Assembly (NCBI RefSeq): GCF_902506425.1
Contig: NZ_LR732469.1
Span: 2,589,522-2,653,521, forward strand
Source of the DNA: Novosphingobium sp. 9U
GTDB taxonomy: Bacteria; Pseudomonadota; Alphaproteobacteria; Sphingomonadales; Sphingomonadaceae
Length of the DNA: 64,000 nucleotides
Reading direction: 5' to 3'
In this document: piece by piece, positions 12,247 through 21,747 of the stretch
Layout of the letters: each line of letters opens with the position of its first letter
Position numbering within the stretch: position 1 is the first letter of the stretch
Translations under genes and position numbers: made by a program
Notes under the pieces: model-generated
Told to the model about the DNA's origin: nothing
The model's database searches: none
What the model saw: the letters and a program-made list of their open reading frames with translations, nothing else

Positions 12247-13788
12247 ATGAGCCCGACAACCATGCCGCTTGCTGTCACCCCGCTCTCGGCAGACAATAGC
12301 AGGGTGAGATTGCGCGACCGCGCAGTCGCGCTACTCGAACGCTCATGGCTGGCACAGTTGCTCGTCCTCGCCGTTTTCGCGTTGATCGCCCGCGGAGCGA
12401 CATTCGGCGAGTGGAATTTCGATACCGACGAGCAGTTCTACGCGCTTGTCGGCCGCCGCATGCTGCAGGGCGCCACGCTCTACGTCGATATCTGGGACCG
12501 CAAGCCGCCGGCACTCTACCTCACGTACGCCGCCATCGCGCTGGTCTCGCCATCGGTATTGGCTTTCCAGCTTGCGGCCACCCTGAGTGCGATTGCCGGC
12601 AGCTTCGGGATCGCGCGCCTGGCGCAGCGGGTGAGCGGCACTGTGCCCTCATTGATGGCGGGCATTGCCTACCTCGCCCTGCTCGGTCGTTTCGGCGGCG
12701 CAAGCGGGCAGGCGCCGGTCTGGTACACCACGCTGATGATCCTGGCCGCCTGGGCCATCGTTTCGCGCCTCGATCTGCTGCGACGCGGGCACATAGATGC
12801 CGTCCTCGTGTGCGGCATGGCTGCGGCGGGCCTCGCCGTCGCCTTCAAGCAATCGGCTGCGATCGAGTGCGGGTTCTTCGGCCTGTTCGTGACCGCCCAG
12901 CTAATCGCCAGCCGCGCCGCCCTCTCGCGGATCGTGTCCCGCGTCGTTCTGCTCGCCACGGTAGCCGTGCTGCCGATGGCCGTGACCTTCGCGTGGTACT
13001 GGCAGATCGGGCATTTGCCCGAACTCTGGGAAGCGCTGGTCCGATCCAATCTGGCGCGCTTCTACGAGACGCCGTGGGGCCGCTTCGTGCGGTTCCTCGC
13101 TATCATCGGCTCACTGGGCATGCCGCTCGCCTTTGCAGTGCTCGGCTGGATCACGCTGGATGCGCCGGACCGCAAGCGTCCGATGGTCGTGTTCATGGCC
13201 CTCTGGGCCGGGGTCGCGGTCCTCGCAGTAGCGAGCTTTCCGAACATCTACTTGCATTATGCCATTCCCATTCTGCCGCCGCTTTGCGTGCTGAGCGCCG
13301 TCTTCTTCGATCGTCGCTCGATAGGCACGCTCGGCTTTGCCGCGCTGGTGATTGTCGCGATCATCTACGGACACACACTCGATCTTCCGACACGCCTCCG
13401 CGCCCACCATGCCGCGCCGGAACTGGTCGCCTACGTCGAGGCACATACGCCCGATCGCAAACTGCTGGTCTGGGGGCTACCCAATTACCTCTATGTGCTG
13501 ACGGGAGCCACGCCGCCCGGACCGCTTGCCTTCCCCCCTCACCTCTACGAAGGCGCGGAGAGCGGCGCGAGCGGGATCAACGAAGTGGCCGAGATGCGAC
13601 GCATCATCGCCGACCGGCCACAAACCGTCGTCGTGCAGGATCCGATCCTGGCCTGGCCGATCAACGAGGCGAACGTCGCGATGATGAAGGCTTATCTTAC
13701 CACCTGCCGGCACAAGGCGCGCTTCACGATCTACGATCACATGGGCGGGCAAGGGCAGATCGTCTACACGCGATGTGGCACGGCTTGA
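12247..13788 (+). CDS. GT-C family membrane glycosyltransferase (GT39/PMT-like)
   Basis: About 513 residues with many hydrophobic segments. After the first membrane segment comes an acidic motif (GEWNFDTDEQFYALVGRRM, residues ~54-72) and DIWDRKPPALYLTYA, the arrangement of GT-C enzymes such as ArnT and PMT that transfer sugars from polyprenyl-phosphate donors on the periplasmic side. The acceptor cannot be told from sequence. The ATG at 12247 is chosen; the open frame extends upstream over the HNH gene. The next membrane-protein gene starts 2 bp after its stop, so the two are likely co-expressed. Confidence 0.75.
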   Translation: MSPTTMPLAVTPLSADNSRVRLRDRAVALLERSWLAQLLVLAVFALIARGATFGEWNFDTDEQFYALVGRRMLQGATLYVDIWDRKPPALYLTYAAIALVSPSVLAFQLAATLSAIAGSFGIARLAQRVSGTVPSLMAGIAYLALLGRFGGASGQAPVWYTTLMILAAWAIVSRLDLLRRGHIDAVLVCGMAAAGLAVAFKQSAAIECGFFGLFVTAQLIASRAALSRIVSRVVLLATVAVLPMAVTFAWYWQIGHLPELWEALVRSNLARFYETPWGRFVRFLAIIGSLGMPLAFAVLGWITLDAPDRKRPMVVFMALWAGVAVLAVASFPNIYLHYAIPILPPLCVLSAVFFDRRSIGTLGFAALVIVAIIYGHTLDLPTRLRAHHAAPELVAYVEAHTPDRKLLVWGLPNYLYVLTGATPPGPLAFPPHLYEGAESGASGINEVAEMRRIIADRPQTVVVQDPILAWPINEANVAMMKAYLTTCRHKARFTIYDHMGGQGQIVYTRCGTA

Positions 13789-13790
13789 AC

Positions 13791-15335
13791 ATGGACGTGA
13801 CCTCTCCGACGAAGGCTGCTTCGGCGCTGCTGCGCACGCTCGCCGCAGTGCTGCTGATCCTCGCGACTGCGCTCCCGATGCTCCTGCTGCGCACGCCACC
13901 GATGATCGACGTGCTCGGCCACGTCGGCCGCTACGCGTTGCAGACGGGCCTTGCCGATCATCCTTGGTGGCAGACGTTCTACAGCTTTCGCTGGCAGGTC
14001 ATCGGTAACCTTGGGGCCGACCTTCTGGTCGAGCTGCTCTACCCGGCGCTAGGATTGATGGGCGCGGTGCGGCTCATCGTGGTGCTGGTGCCGCTGCTCT
14101 CGGCCACTGCGATCCTGCTGCTCTCGCATAAGTTTCACGGGCGCATCACGCCCTTTGCCGTACTGGCGCTCACGTTGATCTACGGGTTGCCCTTCACGTG
14201 GGGCTTCCTCAACTTTTCGCTGGCGATGGCGCTGGCGCTACTCGCATTCTGGCTGTGGGTTTGCCTTGAGCGCAGTGAACACACTGTTGCGCGCACACTG
14301 CTCCTGGTGCCGCTCGGCCTTGCGGTCTGGACTTGTCACACATTCGGCTGGGCCTTCCTCGGCATCCTGTGCACGGCCGCAAGCCTCGTGCGCACCGGCA
14401 GGGCCAAGCGGCCCGTCCAAGCTCTGCTGGCCACGTTCGTCGAGTGTCTGCCGCTGCTGGCACCGCTCATCCCGATGCTGCTGTGGCGCGGCGGTGCGAG
14501 CCAGACCGATACCGGCGGCTGGTTCGACATTGCGCAAAAGGCCGGGTGGATCGCAGAGATCCTGCGGCTCGATTCGTCGCCGATCGACATCGTCAGCGCC
14601 GGAGTCCTGGCGCTCGCCATCTACGCCGGCCTGCGTGGTCGATACACCAGGATCGAGCCGGTGCCGGGCCTCGCCGCTGCCATCGCCGGTGCCGCCTTCG
14701 TGCTCATGCCGCGCCAGATCTTCGGCTCGGTGTTCGCCGACATGCGGCTGGTGCCCTACGCGGCGATGATGGCGCTGCTGGCGATCCGTCCCGCACCACG
14801 GCTGCGTCATGCGGCGATGATTGCCGCCCTGAGCTTCCTTGCGCTGCGCCTCGCACTCACCGCGCACGTCTACCGCGAACGCGAGGCCATGGTCGAAGCA
14901 CAGATGGAGGCGCTCTCGGTGATACCGGAGCATGCCCGCATCGCCATGCTCGTCAGTCTGCCCTGCCCGTCGCAATGGGCAGTTCCCTGGTACTCACACC
15001 TCGGCAGCCTGGCGCTCACCCGCAAGGAGGTCTTCGTCAACGACCAGTGGGCGAATTCGAGCATGAACCCGCTCACCGTGCACTTCCCGGCTGCGGGCGA
15101 GTTCGCGACCGACGACCGCCAGCTGTTCTACCCACGCCGCTGCAACAACCCCTCACGCAAGCTGAGCGACTCGCTGCGCGGCATGCCGCTGCAAGCCTTC
15201 ACCCACGTGTGGATCGTGGGCGAGGAAGCCGGCGCGATACCCCCGCGCGCAGGTCTTTCGCAGGTGTGGAAGCGGGCAGACGCAGCCGTGTTCGCGGTCG
15301 ATGCGCCCGTTCGTGCAGCATCGTCAGCGCATTAG
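13791..15335 (+). CDS. Polytopic membrane protein, possible glycosyltransferase-like (paralog of 40499-42007)
   Basis: A 514-residue protein with roughly ten hydrophobic segments. It begins with a membrane helix and then PPMIDVLGHVGRYALQTG, TFYSFRWQVIGNLG and FTWGFLNFSLAMALALLAFW. The same pattern recurs in the gene at 40499 (PQMTDYPSHLAGYKV, YTFHWEWTGNLG, LLMGFLNYTLSLALALFAF). No defined enzymatic motif is recognised. The first-loop acidic residues would suit a GT-C-like transferase, but that is a guess. The ATG at 13791 lies 2 bp after the upstream glycosyltransferase gene; an ATG at 13773 is an alternative. Confidence 0.65.
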   Translation: MDVTSPTKAASALLRTLAAVLLILATALPMLLLRTPPMIDVLGHVGRYALQTGLADHPWWQTFYSFRWQVIGNLGADLLVELLYPALGLMGAVRLIVVLVPLLSATAILLLSHKFHGRITPFAVLALTLIYGLPFTWGFLNFSLAMALALLAFWLWVCLERSEHTVARTLLLVPLGLAVWTCHTFGWAFLGILCTAASLVRTGRAKRPVQALLATFVECLPLLAPLIPMLLWRGGASQTDTGGWFDIAQKAGWIAEILRLDSSPIDIVSAGVLALAIYAGLRGRYTRIEPVPGLAAAIAGAAFVLMPRQIFGSVFADMRLVPYAAMMALLAIRPAPRLRHAAMIAALSFLALRLALTAHVYREREAMVEAQMEALSVIPEHARIAMLVSLPCPSQWAVPWYSHLGSLALTRKEVFVNDQWANSSMNPLTVHFPAAGEFATDDRQLFYPRRCNNPSRKLSDSLRGMPLQAFTHVWIVGEEAGAIPPRAGLSQVWKRADAAVFAVDAPVRAASSAH

Positions 15336-15427
15336 TAAGTTATCAAAGCTTCAACCTTAATAGGGTCTTCAATCGAAACGCATCGCGCTCGACTACGCAG
15401 TCGGGCGTGCAAGGGGTTGGTGGATTC

Positions 15428-16942
15428 ATGACGGCATTCGGGCGACGCAGCGGCATCGGCGGAATGAACGCGGGCGCTCGGCCTGCCTTCGGAGTGGCAA
15501 AGCCGCTCAAGGGCGCAGTGCCGGATCGCACGCAGCAGGTTCCGCTGCCCGGCGGCGAGCAGTTCCCCCCCGTACCGGGCGCCGACGCGTTCGCGCCGCC
15601 GGCAAACTTGCGCGACGATGCGATGAGCCGCCTCGCCGACCGCGCCAACGCCGTGCACACCGATGCCGAGCAGGACGGCTTTGAGGCCTCGATCCACAAG
15701 ATCAAGGAGCAGGTGCTGCCGCGCCTGCTGGAGCGAGTCGATCCCGAGGCCGCAGCGACGCTCACCAAGGATGAGCTATCCGAAGAATTCCGGCCCATCA
15801 TCATTGAGGTGCTCGCCGAGCTCAAGATCACCTTCAACCGCCGCGAACAGTTCGCGCTGGAGAAGGTGCTGATCGATGAACTGCTCGGCTTCGGCCCGCT
15901 CGAAGAGCTGCTGAACGACCCTGACATTTCGGACATCATGGTCAACGGTCCGCAGCAGACCTACATCGAAAAGAAAGGCCGGCTGCAGCTGGCCGGCATC
16001 CGCTTCCGCGACGAGCAGCATCTGTTCCAGATCGCACAGCGGATCGTCAACCAAGTCGGCCGCCGCGTAGACCAGACAACCCCTTTGGCCGACGCCCGCC
16101 TTAAGGACGGCAGCCGCGTCAACGTCATCGTGCCGCCGCTCAGCTTGCGCGGCACCGCGATCTCGATTCGTAAGTTCTCCGAAAAGCCGATCACCATCGA
16201 CATGCTTAAGGACTTCGGTTCGATGAGCGACAAGATGGCGACCGTGCTCAAGATCGCGGGCGCCTGCCGCATGAACGTGGTCATCTCAGGCGGCACCGGC
16301 TCGGGCAAGACAACGATGCTCAATGCGTTGTCCAAGATGATCGACCCAGGCGAGCGCGTGCTGACGATCGAGGACGCGGCCGAACTCCGCCTGCAGCAGC
16401 CGCACTGGTTGCCGCTCGAAACGAGGCCGCCGAACCTGGAGGGTCAGGGTGCGATCACCATCGGCGACCTCGTGAAGAACGCCCTGCGTATGCGTCCAGA
16501 CCGCATCATCCTGGGCGAAATCCGCGGCGCCGAGTGCTTCGACCTGCTCGCGGCGATGAACACCGGTCACGACGGCTCGATGTGTACGCTCCACGCCAAC
16601 AGCCCGCGCGAGTGCCTGGGCCGTATGGAGAACATGATCCTGATGGGCGACATCAAGATCCCCAAGGAAGCCATCAGCCGCCAGATCGCGGAGTCGGTCG
16701 ACCTCATCGTGCAGGTGAAGCGCCTACGCGACGGTTCGCGCCGCACCACCAACATTACCGAGGTGATCGGCATGGAAGGCGACGTCATCGTCACGCAGGA
16801 ATTGTTCAAGTTCGAGTACCTGGACGAGACCGACGACGGCAAGATCATCGGCGAATTCCGCCCTTCGGGCCTGCGCCCCTATACGCTGGAAAAGGCGCGC
16901 CAGTTCGGCTTCGACCAGGCGTACCTGGAGGCCTGCCTCTAG
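15428..16942 (+). CDS. cpaF: CpaF-family secretion/pilus ATPase
   Basis: A 504-residue type II/IV secretion-type hexameric ATPase of the CpaF/TadA group, which powers assembly of Tad (Flp) pili. It shows the N-terminal helical domain (LLGFGPLEELLNDPDISDIMVNG), Walker A (GGTGSGKTTMLNAL), the Asp-box (RVLTIEDAAELRL), Walker B (RPDRIILGEIRGAE) and the His box (TGHDGSMCTLHANSP). The start ATG at 15428 is preceded by GGTTGGTGG. The open frame continues far upstream, but that part overlaps the membrane-protein gene and does not resemble CpaF. No other cpa/tad genes are in the window. Confidence 0.92.
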   Translation: MTAFGRRSGIGGMNAGARPAFGVAKPLKGAVPDRTQQVPLPGGEQFPPVPGADAFAPPANLRDDAMSRLADRANAVHTDAEQDGFEASIHKIKEQVLPRLLERVDPEAAATLTKDELSEEFRPIIIEVLAELKITFNRREQFALEKVLIDELLGFGPLEELLNDPDISDIMVNGPQQTYIEKKGRLQLAGIRFRDEQHLFQIAQRIVNQVGRRVDQTTPLADARLKDGSRVNVIVPPLSLRGTAISIRKFSEKPITIDMLKDFGSMSDKMATVLKIAGACRMNVVISGGTGSGKTTMLNALSKMIDPGERVLTIEDAAELRLQQPHWLPLETRPPNLEGQGAITIGDLVKNALRMRPDRIILGEIRGAECFDLLAAMNTGHDGSMCTLHANSPRECLGRMENMILMGDIKIPKEAISRQIAESVDLIVQVKRLRDGSRRTTNITEVIGMEGDVIVTQELFKFEYLDETDDGKIIGEFRPSGLRPYTLEKARQFGFDQAYLEACL

Positions 16943-16962
16943 TCCCCCCCGCCGGTCGCGCC

Positions 16963-17163
16963 TTAGATCCAGGCCTTCACGGCCGCGCCCAGCATCAGCA
17001 GCGCGAGCATCGTCGCCCAGAACGACACTGCCGTCCACGGAACGATACTCACCCTGTCGAGGTCGCTGCGGCGGGCGCGCGCATGGTCGCGCCACCAGGC
17101 GACGATGGCGACGATCGCAGCCAGCGTGCCGGCAGCGACCATCCACGGTGCGGAGTTGTCCAT
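16963..17163 (-). CDS. Small membrane protein, unknown function
   Basis: A 66-residue protein with two hydrophobic helices (APWMVAAGTLAAIVAIVAWW and a C-terminal WATMLALLMLGAAV) joined by a short basic segment. The ATG at 17163 has AAGGG nearby. It converges with cpaF and is divergent from the EamA transporter. No family is recognised. Confidence 0.55.
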   Translation of the reverse strand: MDNSAPWMVAAGTLAAIVAIVAWWRDHARARRSDLDRVSIVPWTAVSFWATMLALLMLGAAVKAWI

Positions 17164-17209
17164 CAGCGCGCCCTTGCCCCGATCCGGGGCGCAATTAAAG
17201 CGTCTTCGG

Positions 17210-18118
17210 GTGACCGACCGTCCCGAGCGCCCCCTCTTTGGCCTTTTCCTTCGCACATGCGCGATGCTGCTGCTCTCGACGATGTTCATGCTCGTCAAGG
17301 TCGCCGGGGAGAGCGGCGTGGCCGCGCCCGAAGTCATGTTCTGGCGTCAGGCCGTGTCGATCCCGACGCTGCTTATCGGGCTTACCCTGACCGGCAAGAT
17401 CGGCGTGCTGCGTACGCAGCGCATAGCGAGCCACGCGCGCCGTGCGGCCATCGGGACCTTTGGCCTCCTCTGCAACGTCTCCGCCGCCATGCTGCTGCCG
17501 CTAGCGGAGGCGACGACCCTGGGCTTCACGACGCCGCTGTTCGCCGTGCTCATCACTGCACTGGTGCTGCGCGAACACGTCGGACGCTGGCGCTGGACCG
17601 CGGTCGTACTCGGGTTTGCCGGCGTCGTAATCATCGCGCGGCCTGGTCATGTCCCCCTCTCCATGCTGGGTGTCGCAGCAGGACTCGGCGCCGGGCTCAT
17701 CGTTGCGGCGGTCAGCTTTCAGATCCGCGACTTGTCCCGCACCGAAGCGCCGGTCACCTGCGTGTTCTGGTTCGCGTTCTACGGCACCAGTTTCGCGGGC
17801 GTGCTGATGCCCGTCTACGCGACGCGGCATGACGCGTGGCAGTGGTTGCTACTGGTACTTATCGGGCTCAGCGGCACCGGAGCGCAGCTCCTGATCACCC
17901 TGGCGCTACGCCACGCCGCGGTCGCCACTGTAATCGTGATGGACTACACCGCGCTGGTCTGGTCGACGCTCTACGGCTGGCTGATCTGGGATCGCCTGCC
18001 GCCGCGCGTGATCTGGTTCGGCGCCCCGCTGATCGTCGCGGCGGGTCTGATCATCACCTGGCGCGAGCATCACCTGTCCCGCGCGATCTCGCCCGCGACG
18101 GCGCTTGAGGAAGATTAA
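17210..18118 (+). CDS. EamA/DMT-family transporter
   Basis: About 302 residues with ten predicted hydrophobic segments and the duplicated EamA layout typical of drug/metabolite exporters. Recognisable parts are the first helix (CAMLLLSTMFMLVKVAGESG), the end of repeat one (PLFAVLITALVLREHVGRWRWTAVVLGF) and the end of repeat two (YTALVWSTLYGWLIWDRLPP). The start is uncertain: GTG at 17210 avoids overlap with the divergent small gene, while an ATG at 17105 is in frame. The substrate cannot be inferred. Confidence 0.8.
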   Translation: MTDRPERPLFGLFLRTCAMLLLSTMFMLVKVAGESGVAAPEVMFWRQAVSIPTLLIGLTLTGKIGVLRTQRIASHARRAAIGTFGLLCNVSAAMLLPLAEATTLGFTTPLFAVLITALVLREHVGRWRWTAVVLGFAGVVIIARPGHVPLSMLGVAAGLGAGLIVAAVSFQIRDLSRTEAPVTCVFWFAFYGTSFAGVLMPVYATRHDAWQWLLLVLIGLSGTGAQLLITLALRHAAVATVIVMDYTALVWSTLYGWLIWDRLPPRVIWFGAPLIVAAGLIITWREHHLSRAISPATALEED

Positions 18119-18219
18119 TCCTCGTTCGCCGGCAGTCGCGGGAACACGGCGGAGCATCAAAGGTTGTGGCTGCGCAGGCGTCAAGCACGGCTCGTGCCGC
18201 CCATGTGAAAGGATCAGAA

Positions 18220-18348
18220 ATGCTCAAGAAAGTCGTCTTTGCGCTCGTCGCTGGCAGCATCGCTCTGGGCGCAACCGCTTGCAACACCGTCAAGGGTGCC
18301 GGCAAGGACGTGGAATCGGTTGGGAACGCCGCCGACAAGGCGATGTAA
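18220..18348 (+). CDS. Entericidin-like small lipoprotein (copy 1)
   Basis: A 42-residue secreted lipoprotein. A lysine pair and hydrophobic signal end in the lipobox LGATAC, followed by NTVKGAGKDVES, the pattern of the entericidin A/B family. In E. coli these act as a toxin/antidote lipoprotein pair. GAAAGGATCAGAA lies before the ATG. A near-identical second copy follows after 12 bp. Confidence 0.85.
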   Translation: MLKKVVFALVAGSIALGATACNTVKGAGKDVESVGNAADKAM

Positions 18349-18360
18349 GGGAGATATAGC

Positions 18361-18498
18361 ATGATCAAGAAAGTCGTTTTCGCGCTCGTCGCCGGAAGCA
18401 TCGCGCTGGGCGCGACCGCCTGCAACACCGTCAAGGGTGCCGGCAGGGACGTTCAATCGGCTGGCCAGGCCGGCGAGGACGTCATCAAGGGCAACTGA
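18361..18498 (+). CDS. Entericidin-like small lipoprotein (copy 2)
   Basis: A 45-residue lipoprotein sharing almost its whole signal peptide and lipobox (KKVVFALVAGSIALGATAC) plus NTVKGAG with copy 1. The tails then diverge (QSAGQAGEDVIKGN here). A GGGAG ribosome-binding site lies upstream. The two genes are 12 bp apart and read as a recent tandem duplication. Confidence 0.85.
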   Translation: MIKKVVFALVAGSIALGATACNTVKGAGRDVQSAGQAGEDVIKGN

Positions 18499-18617
18499 GC
18501 CGGACGGAAGCGGTCGCCTGAACGGAGCCAAGGCTCTCGTTAGGGCGACCGCAGACGATCCTCTATGTTGTCACATCCCCGCGGATGGTACGTCGGGATG
18601 CGCTCTAACCGCTGTAG

Positions 18618-20213
18618 TTAGCGTCCACCAATCTCGTTGGCCGAAGGCTGACCGGATGGCGCAGGCTCACCTTTCCAGACCAGCACCGGCTTGCGCGCAG
18701 CCAGAGTCTCGTCGAGCCGCCGCCGCGGTGCATAGTGCGGCGCCGAGTGCAGGCTCTCGTCGCCAGCCTTGGCTCGCTTGGCCAGGCTGCGAAGCGAGGC
18801 GATGAAGCGGTCGAGCCCCGCCTTGCTCTCGGTTTCGGTCGGCTCGACCAGCATGGCGCCGTGCACCACCAGCGGGAAGTAGACCGTCATCGGGTGGAAT
18901 CCCTCGTCGATCAGCCCCTTGGCGACGTCCAGCGTTGAGAACCCTTCCGCGAAGCCATGATCGCTGAACAGCGCTTCGTGCATGCACGGGCCACTGTCGC
19001 CGTAGGGCGCGTGCAGCACGTCCTCCAGGCTGCGCAGGACGTAGTTGGCGTTCAGCACCGCATCCTCCGCCACCTGGCGCAGGCCATCGGCGCCATGGCT
19101 GAGGATGTAGGTCAGCGCGCGGGTGAACATGCCCATCTGGCCATGGAACGCCACCATGCGCCCGAAGCTATGGGGACGGTCCTCGCCCGCGGTTTCCTCC
19201 TCGACGAGGTGGATCTGCCCCTCTCCGTCACGCGTGACGAACGGCAGCGGCGCGTAAGGCGCCAGCGCTTCGGACAGCACCACCGGACCTGCGCCCGGCC
19301 CGCCACCACCGTGAGGGGTGGAAAACGTCTTGTGCAGGTTGATGTGCATGGCATCCACGCCCAGGTCGCCCGGGCGCACTTTGCCGACCACGGCGTTGAA
19401 GTTCGCGCCGTCGCAGTAGACGTAACCGCCGGCGGCGTGGACCGCATCGGCGATCGCCTTCATGTCCGGCTCGAACAGGCCGCAGGTGTTGGGGTTGGTG
19501 ATCATCACCCCCGCGACGTTCGGCCCCAGCTTGGCTTTCAGCGCATCGAGGTCCACGCGGCCGGCCGCCGTCGCGGGGATGCTCTCGACCTTGAAGCCGG
19601 CGAACGCGGCCGTGGCAGGATTGGTACCGTGCGCGGATTCGGGCACCAGCACGACGTCCCGCGTTTCGCCGCGCGCATCGATGGCGGCGCGGATGCAGAG
19701 CAGACCGCAAAGCTCGCCATGCGCGCCCGCCTTGGGCGACATCGCGACGGCCGACATGCCGGTCAGTGTCACCAGCCAGTCTGCTAGCTGCGCGATCACC
19801 TCCAGCGCGCCGGGCACGCTCGCCTGCGGCTGGAGCGGATGCACGTCCGCAAAGCCTGGCAGCCGCGCGACCTTCTCGTTCAGGCGCGGGTTGTGCTTCA
19901 TCGTGCACGACCCGAGCGGGAACGGCCCGAGGTCGATCGCATAATTCTGGCGCGACAGGCGCGTATAATGACGCACCGTTTCAGGCTCGGTCAGCCCGGG
20001 GAGATCGGGAGCCGCCTGGCGCAGCGGCAAACCCGCGAGCGGCTGGCGGTCAGGCTCGTCCATGTCGACGCCGCACTTGCCATGGCCGCCCAGTTCGAAG
20101 CTGAGACTTTCCTCTAGCAACAGCGCGTAATCGCCGCTGATCGTTGCAGGTTTATCGCTGGTGTCGGCTCCGCCCATGGTCGGGCGCCATCCGGCGGTGT
20201 TCGTCGCGGTCAT
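18618..20213 (-). CDS. gcvPB: Glycine dehydrogenase (decarboxylating) subunit 2
   Basis: The C-terminal half of the split P-protein (531 residues), the PLP-dependent glycine decarboxylase of the glycine cleavage system. The PLP-binding lysine lies in [17 protein letters not shown]. Other signatures are [14 protein letters not shown] and [12 protein letters not shown]. The ATG at 20213 overlaps the gcvPA stop by 4 bp, as expected for two subunits of one enzyme. It is last in the riboswitch-controlled gcv operon. Confidence 0.97.
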   Translation of the reverse strand: MTATNTAGWRPTMGGADTSDKPATISGDYALLLEESLSFELGGHGKCGVDMDEPDRQPLAGLPLRQAAPDLPGLTEPETVRHYTRLSRQNYAIDLGPFPLGSCTMKHNPRLNEKVARLPGFADVHPLQPQASVPGALEVIAQLADWLVTLTGMSAVAMSPKAGAHGELCGLLCIRAAIDARGETRDVVLVPESAHGTNPATAAFAGFKVESIPATAAGRVDLDALKAKLGPNVAGVMITNPNTCGLFEPDMKAIADAVHAAGGYVYCDGANFNAVVGKVRPGDLGVDAMHINLHKTFSTPHGGGGPGAGPVVLSEALAPYAPLPFVTRDGEGQIHLVEEETAGEDRPHSFGRMVAFHGQMGMFTRALTYILSHGADGLRQVAEDAVLNANYVLRSLEDVLHAPYGDSGPCMHEALFSDHGFAEGFSTLDVAKGLIDEGFHPMTVYFPLVVHGAMLVEPTETESKAGLDRFIASLRSLAKRAKAGDESLHSAPHYAPRRRLDETLAARKPVLVWKGEPAPSGQPSANEIGGR

Positions 20214-21568
20214 GCCAGCACTCCTGCAAGCTCGGTGGCGAAGGTCTCGATATCCTCGTCGGTCACGGTCTCGGTCGCGGTGACGAGCAGGCCCTTCGCC
20301 AGCTCCGCCGCGCCAGGGTAGAGCCGGCCCAGCGACACGCCGCCCAGCACGCCACGTTCGGCCAGCACGCGCACGGCGTCTCTCGCGTCGCTCGGCAGCA
20401 GCAAGGTCACCTCGTTGAAGTATGCCGTGTTGAGCACCGACACGCCGGGCACTTGCGTCAGCCGTTCGACCAGCGCCTGGGTGCGCGCATGATTGATCCG
20501 CGCGAGCTTGGCCAAGCCCTCGCCGCCCAGCAAAGTCATGTGGATGCTGAATGCCAGCGCACAAAGTCCTGAGTTTGTGCAGATATTGCTCGTCGCCTTC
20601 TCTCGCCGGATGTGCTGCTCGCGCGTCGAGAGCGTCAGCACGAAGCCGCGCTTGCCCTCGGCATCGACCGTCTGCCCGCACAAGCGCCCTGGCATCTGCC
20701 GCACGAACTTCTCACGGCATCCGAACAGGCCCAGGTAAGGTCCGCCGAACTGCAGGCCGACGCCCAGCGACTGCCCCTCGCCCACGACGATGTCCGCGCC
20801 GAGATTGCCCGGCGCCTCGATCAGACCGAGGGCGACCGGCTCCGTCACCACCGCGATCAGCAGTGCGCCTTGCGCACGCGCGGCCTCGGCGATCCTGGCG
20901 AGATCAGGGATGCGACCTAGGATGTCGGGGTACTGCACGACCACGCACGAGGTCTGCGCATCGATGCCGGCAATCAGGTCGGCATTGTCCGGCTCGGCGT
21001 CGAGTCGGGGCAGACGCGCATCGATCTCGTCGCGGGTGAACTTGGCCATGGTGCGCACCACTTGCGCGTAGTGCGGGTGGAGCCCGCCAGAGAGCACCGC
21101 CTTGCTCCTCCGGGTGATCCGCCCCGCCATCAGGATCGCCTCCCAGCACGCGGTCGAGCCGTCGTACATCGAGGCATTGGCGATGTCCGTACCGAACAGC
21201 CGCGCGACCTGAGTCTGGAACTCGAACAGCACCTGCAGCGTGCCCTGCGCAATCTCGGGCTGATAGGGCGTGTAGGCGGTCAGGAACTCGCCGCGCTGGA
21301 TCAGGTGGTCGACCGAGGCGGGGATGTGATGGCGATAAGCGCCCGCACCCAGGAAGAATGGTGCGTTGCCGGCGGTGAGATTCTGCGCCGCTAGCCGGCT
21401 CAAGTGCCGCTCGACTGCCAGTTCGCTGGCATGGGCAGGCAGGCCCTCGACCGGTCCGGAGAGCCGAGCCTCGGGCGGTACATCGGTGAACAAGTCGTCC
21501 ACCGAGGCAGCGCCGATCGTCGCCAGCATGGCGCTGCGGTCTTCGGCGGTGAGAGGTAGGTAGCGCAT
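20210..21568 (-). CDS. gcvPA: Glycine dehydrogenase (decarboxylating) subunit 1
   Basis: The N-terminal half of the split P-protein (452 residues). It shows [34 protein letters not shown] and [20 protein letters not shown] (each part of the family signature). It forms the alpha2beta2 enzyme with GcvPB. The ATG at 21568 (MRYLPLT) starts the conserved N-terminus and follows CAGGAACTT. The 179-bp gap to gcvH is almost filled by a long inverted repeat. Confidence 0.97.
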   Translation of the reverse strand: MRYLPLTAEDRSAMLATIGAASVDDLFTDVPPEARLSGPVEGLPAHASELAVERHLSRLAAQNLTAGNAPFFLGAGAYRHHIPASVDHLIQRGEFLTAYTPYQPEIAQGTLQVLFEFQTQVARLFGTDIANASMYDGSTACWEAILMAGRITRRSKAVLSGGLHPHYAQVVRTMAKFTRDEIDARLPRLDAEPDNADLIAGIDAQTSCVVVQYPDILGRIPDLARIAEAARAQGALLIAVVTEPVALGLIEAPGNLGADIVVGEGQSLGVGLQFGGPYLGLFGCREKFVRQMPGRLCGQTVDAEGKRGFVLTLSTREQHIRREKATSNICTNSGLCALAFSIHMTLLGGEGLAKLARINHARTQALVERLTQVPGVSVLNTAYFNEVTLLLPSDARDAVRVLAERGVLGGVSLGRLYPGAAELAKGLLVTATETVTDEDIETFATELAGVLA

Positions 21569-21586
21569 GTGAAGTTCCTGGCTTGT

Positions 21587-21742
21587 CCTCCCCGGCACGG
21601 GGAGGGGGACCATGCGGAGCATGGTGGTGGGGACTCTCGGTTGGCTCTACGGCGGTTGGCTTGACGGGCGGCTGTCGCTGCGGGTGGTGGCGAGTCCCCT
21701 CCACCACCCTTCGGGCGGTCCCCCTCCCCGTTCCGGGGAGGG
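21587..21742. repeat. Long inverted repeat (MITE-like) between gcvH and gcvPA
   Basis: Two arms of about 46 bp (21587-21633 and 21696-21742) are imperfect reverse complements and contain CCTCCCCGG/CCGGGGAGG ends, GGGGGACC/GGTCCCCC and GGTGGTGG/CCACCACC. About 60 bp unrelated to the arms lies between. It interrupts the gcv operon without disrupting a reading frame and resembles the GC-rich element at 11431. Confidence 0.7.
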
Positions 21743-21747
21743 CAGGC

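Noticed and set aside
12345..13790. Upstream extension of the membrane-protein frame that ends at 15335
   Set aside because: This part is out of frame with the glycosyltransferase gene and reads as Arg/Ala/Pro-rich shadow; the real gene begins at 13791.
14333..15427. Upstream extension of the cpaF frame
   Set aside because: It overlaps the 13791 membrane gene in another frame and has no CpaF similarity.
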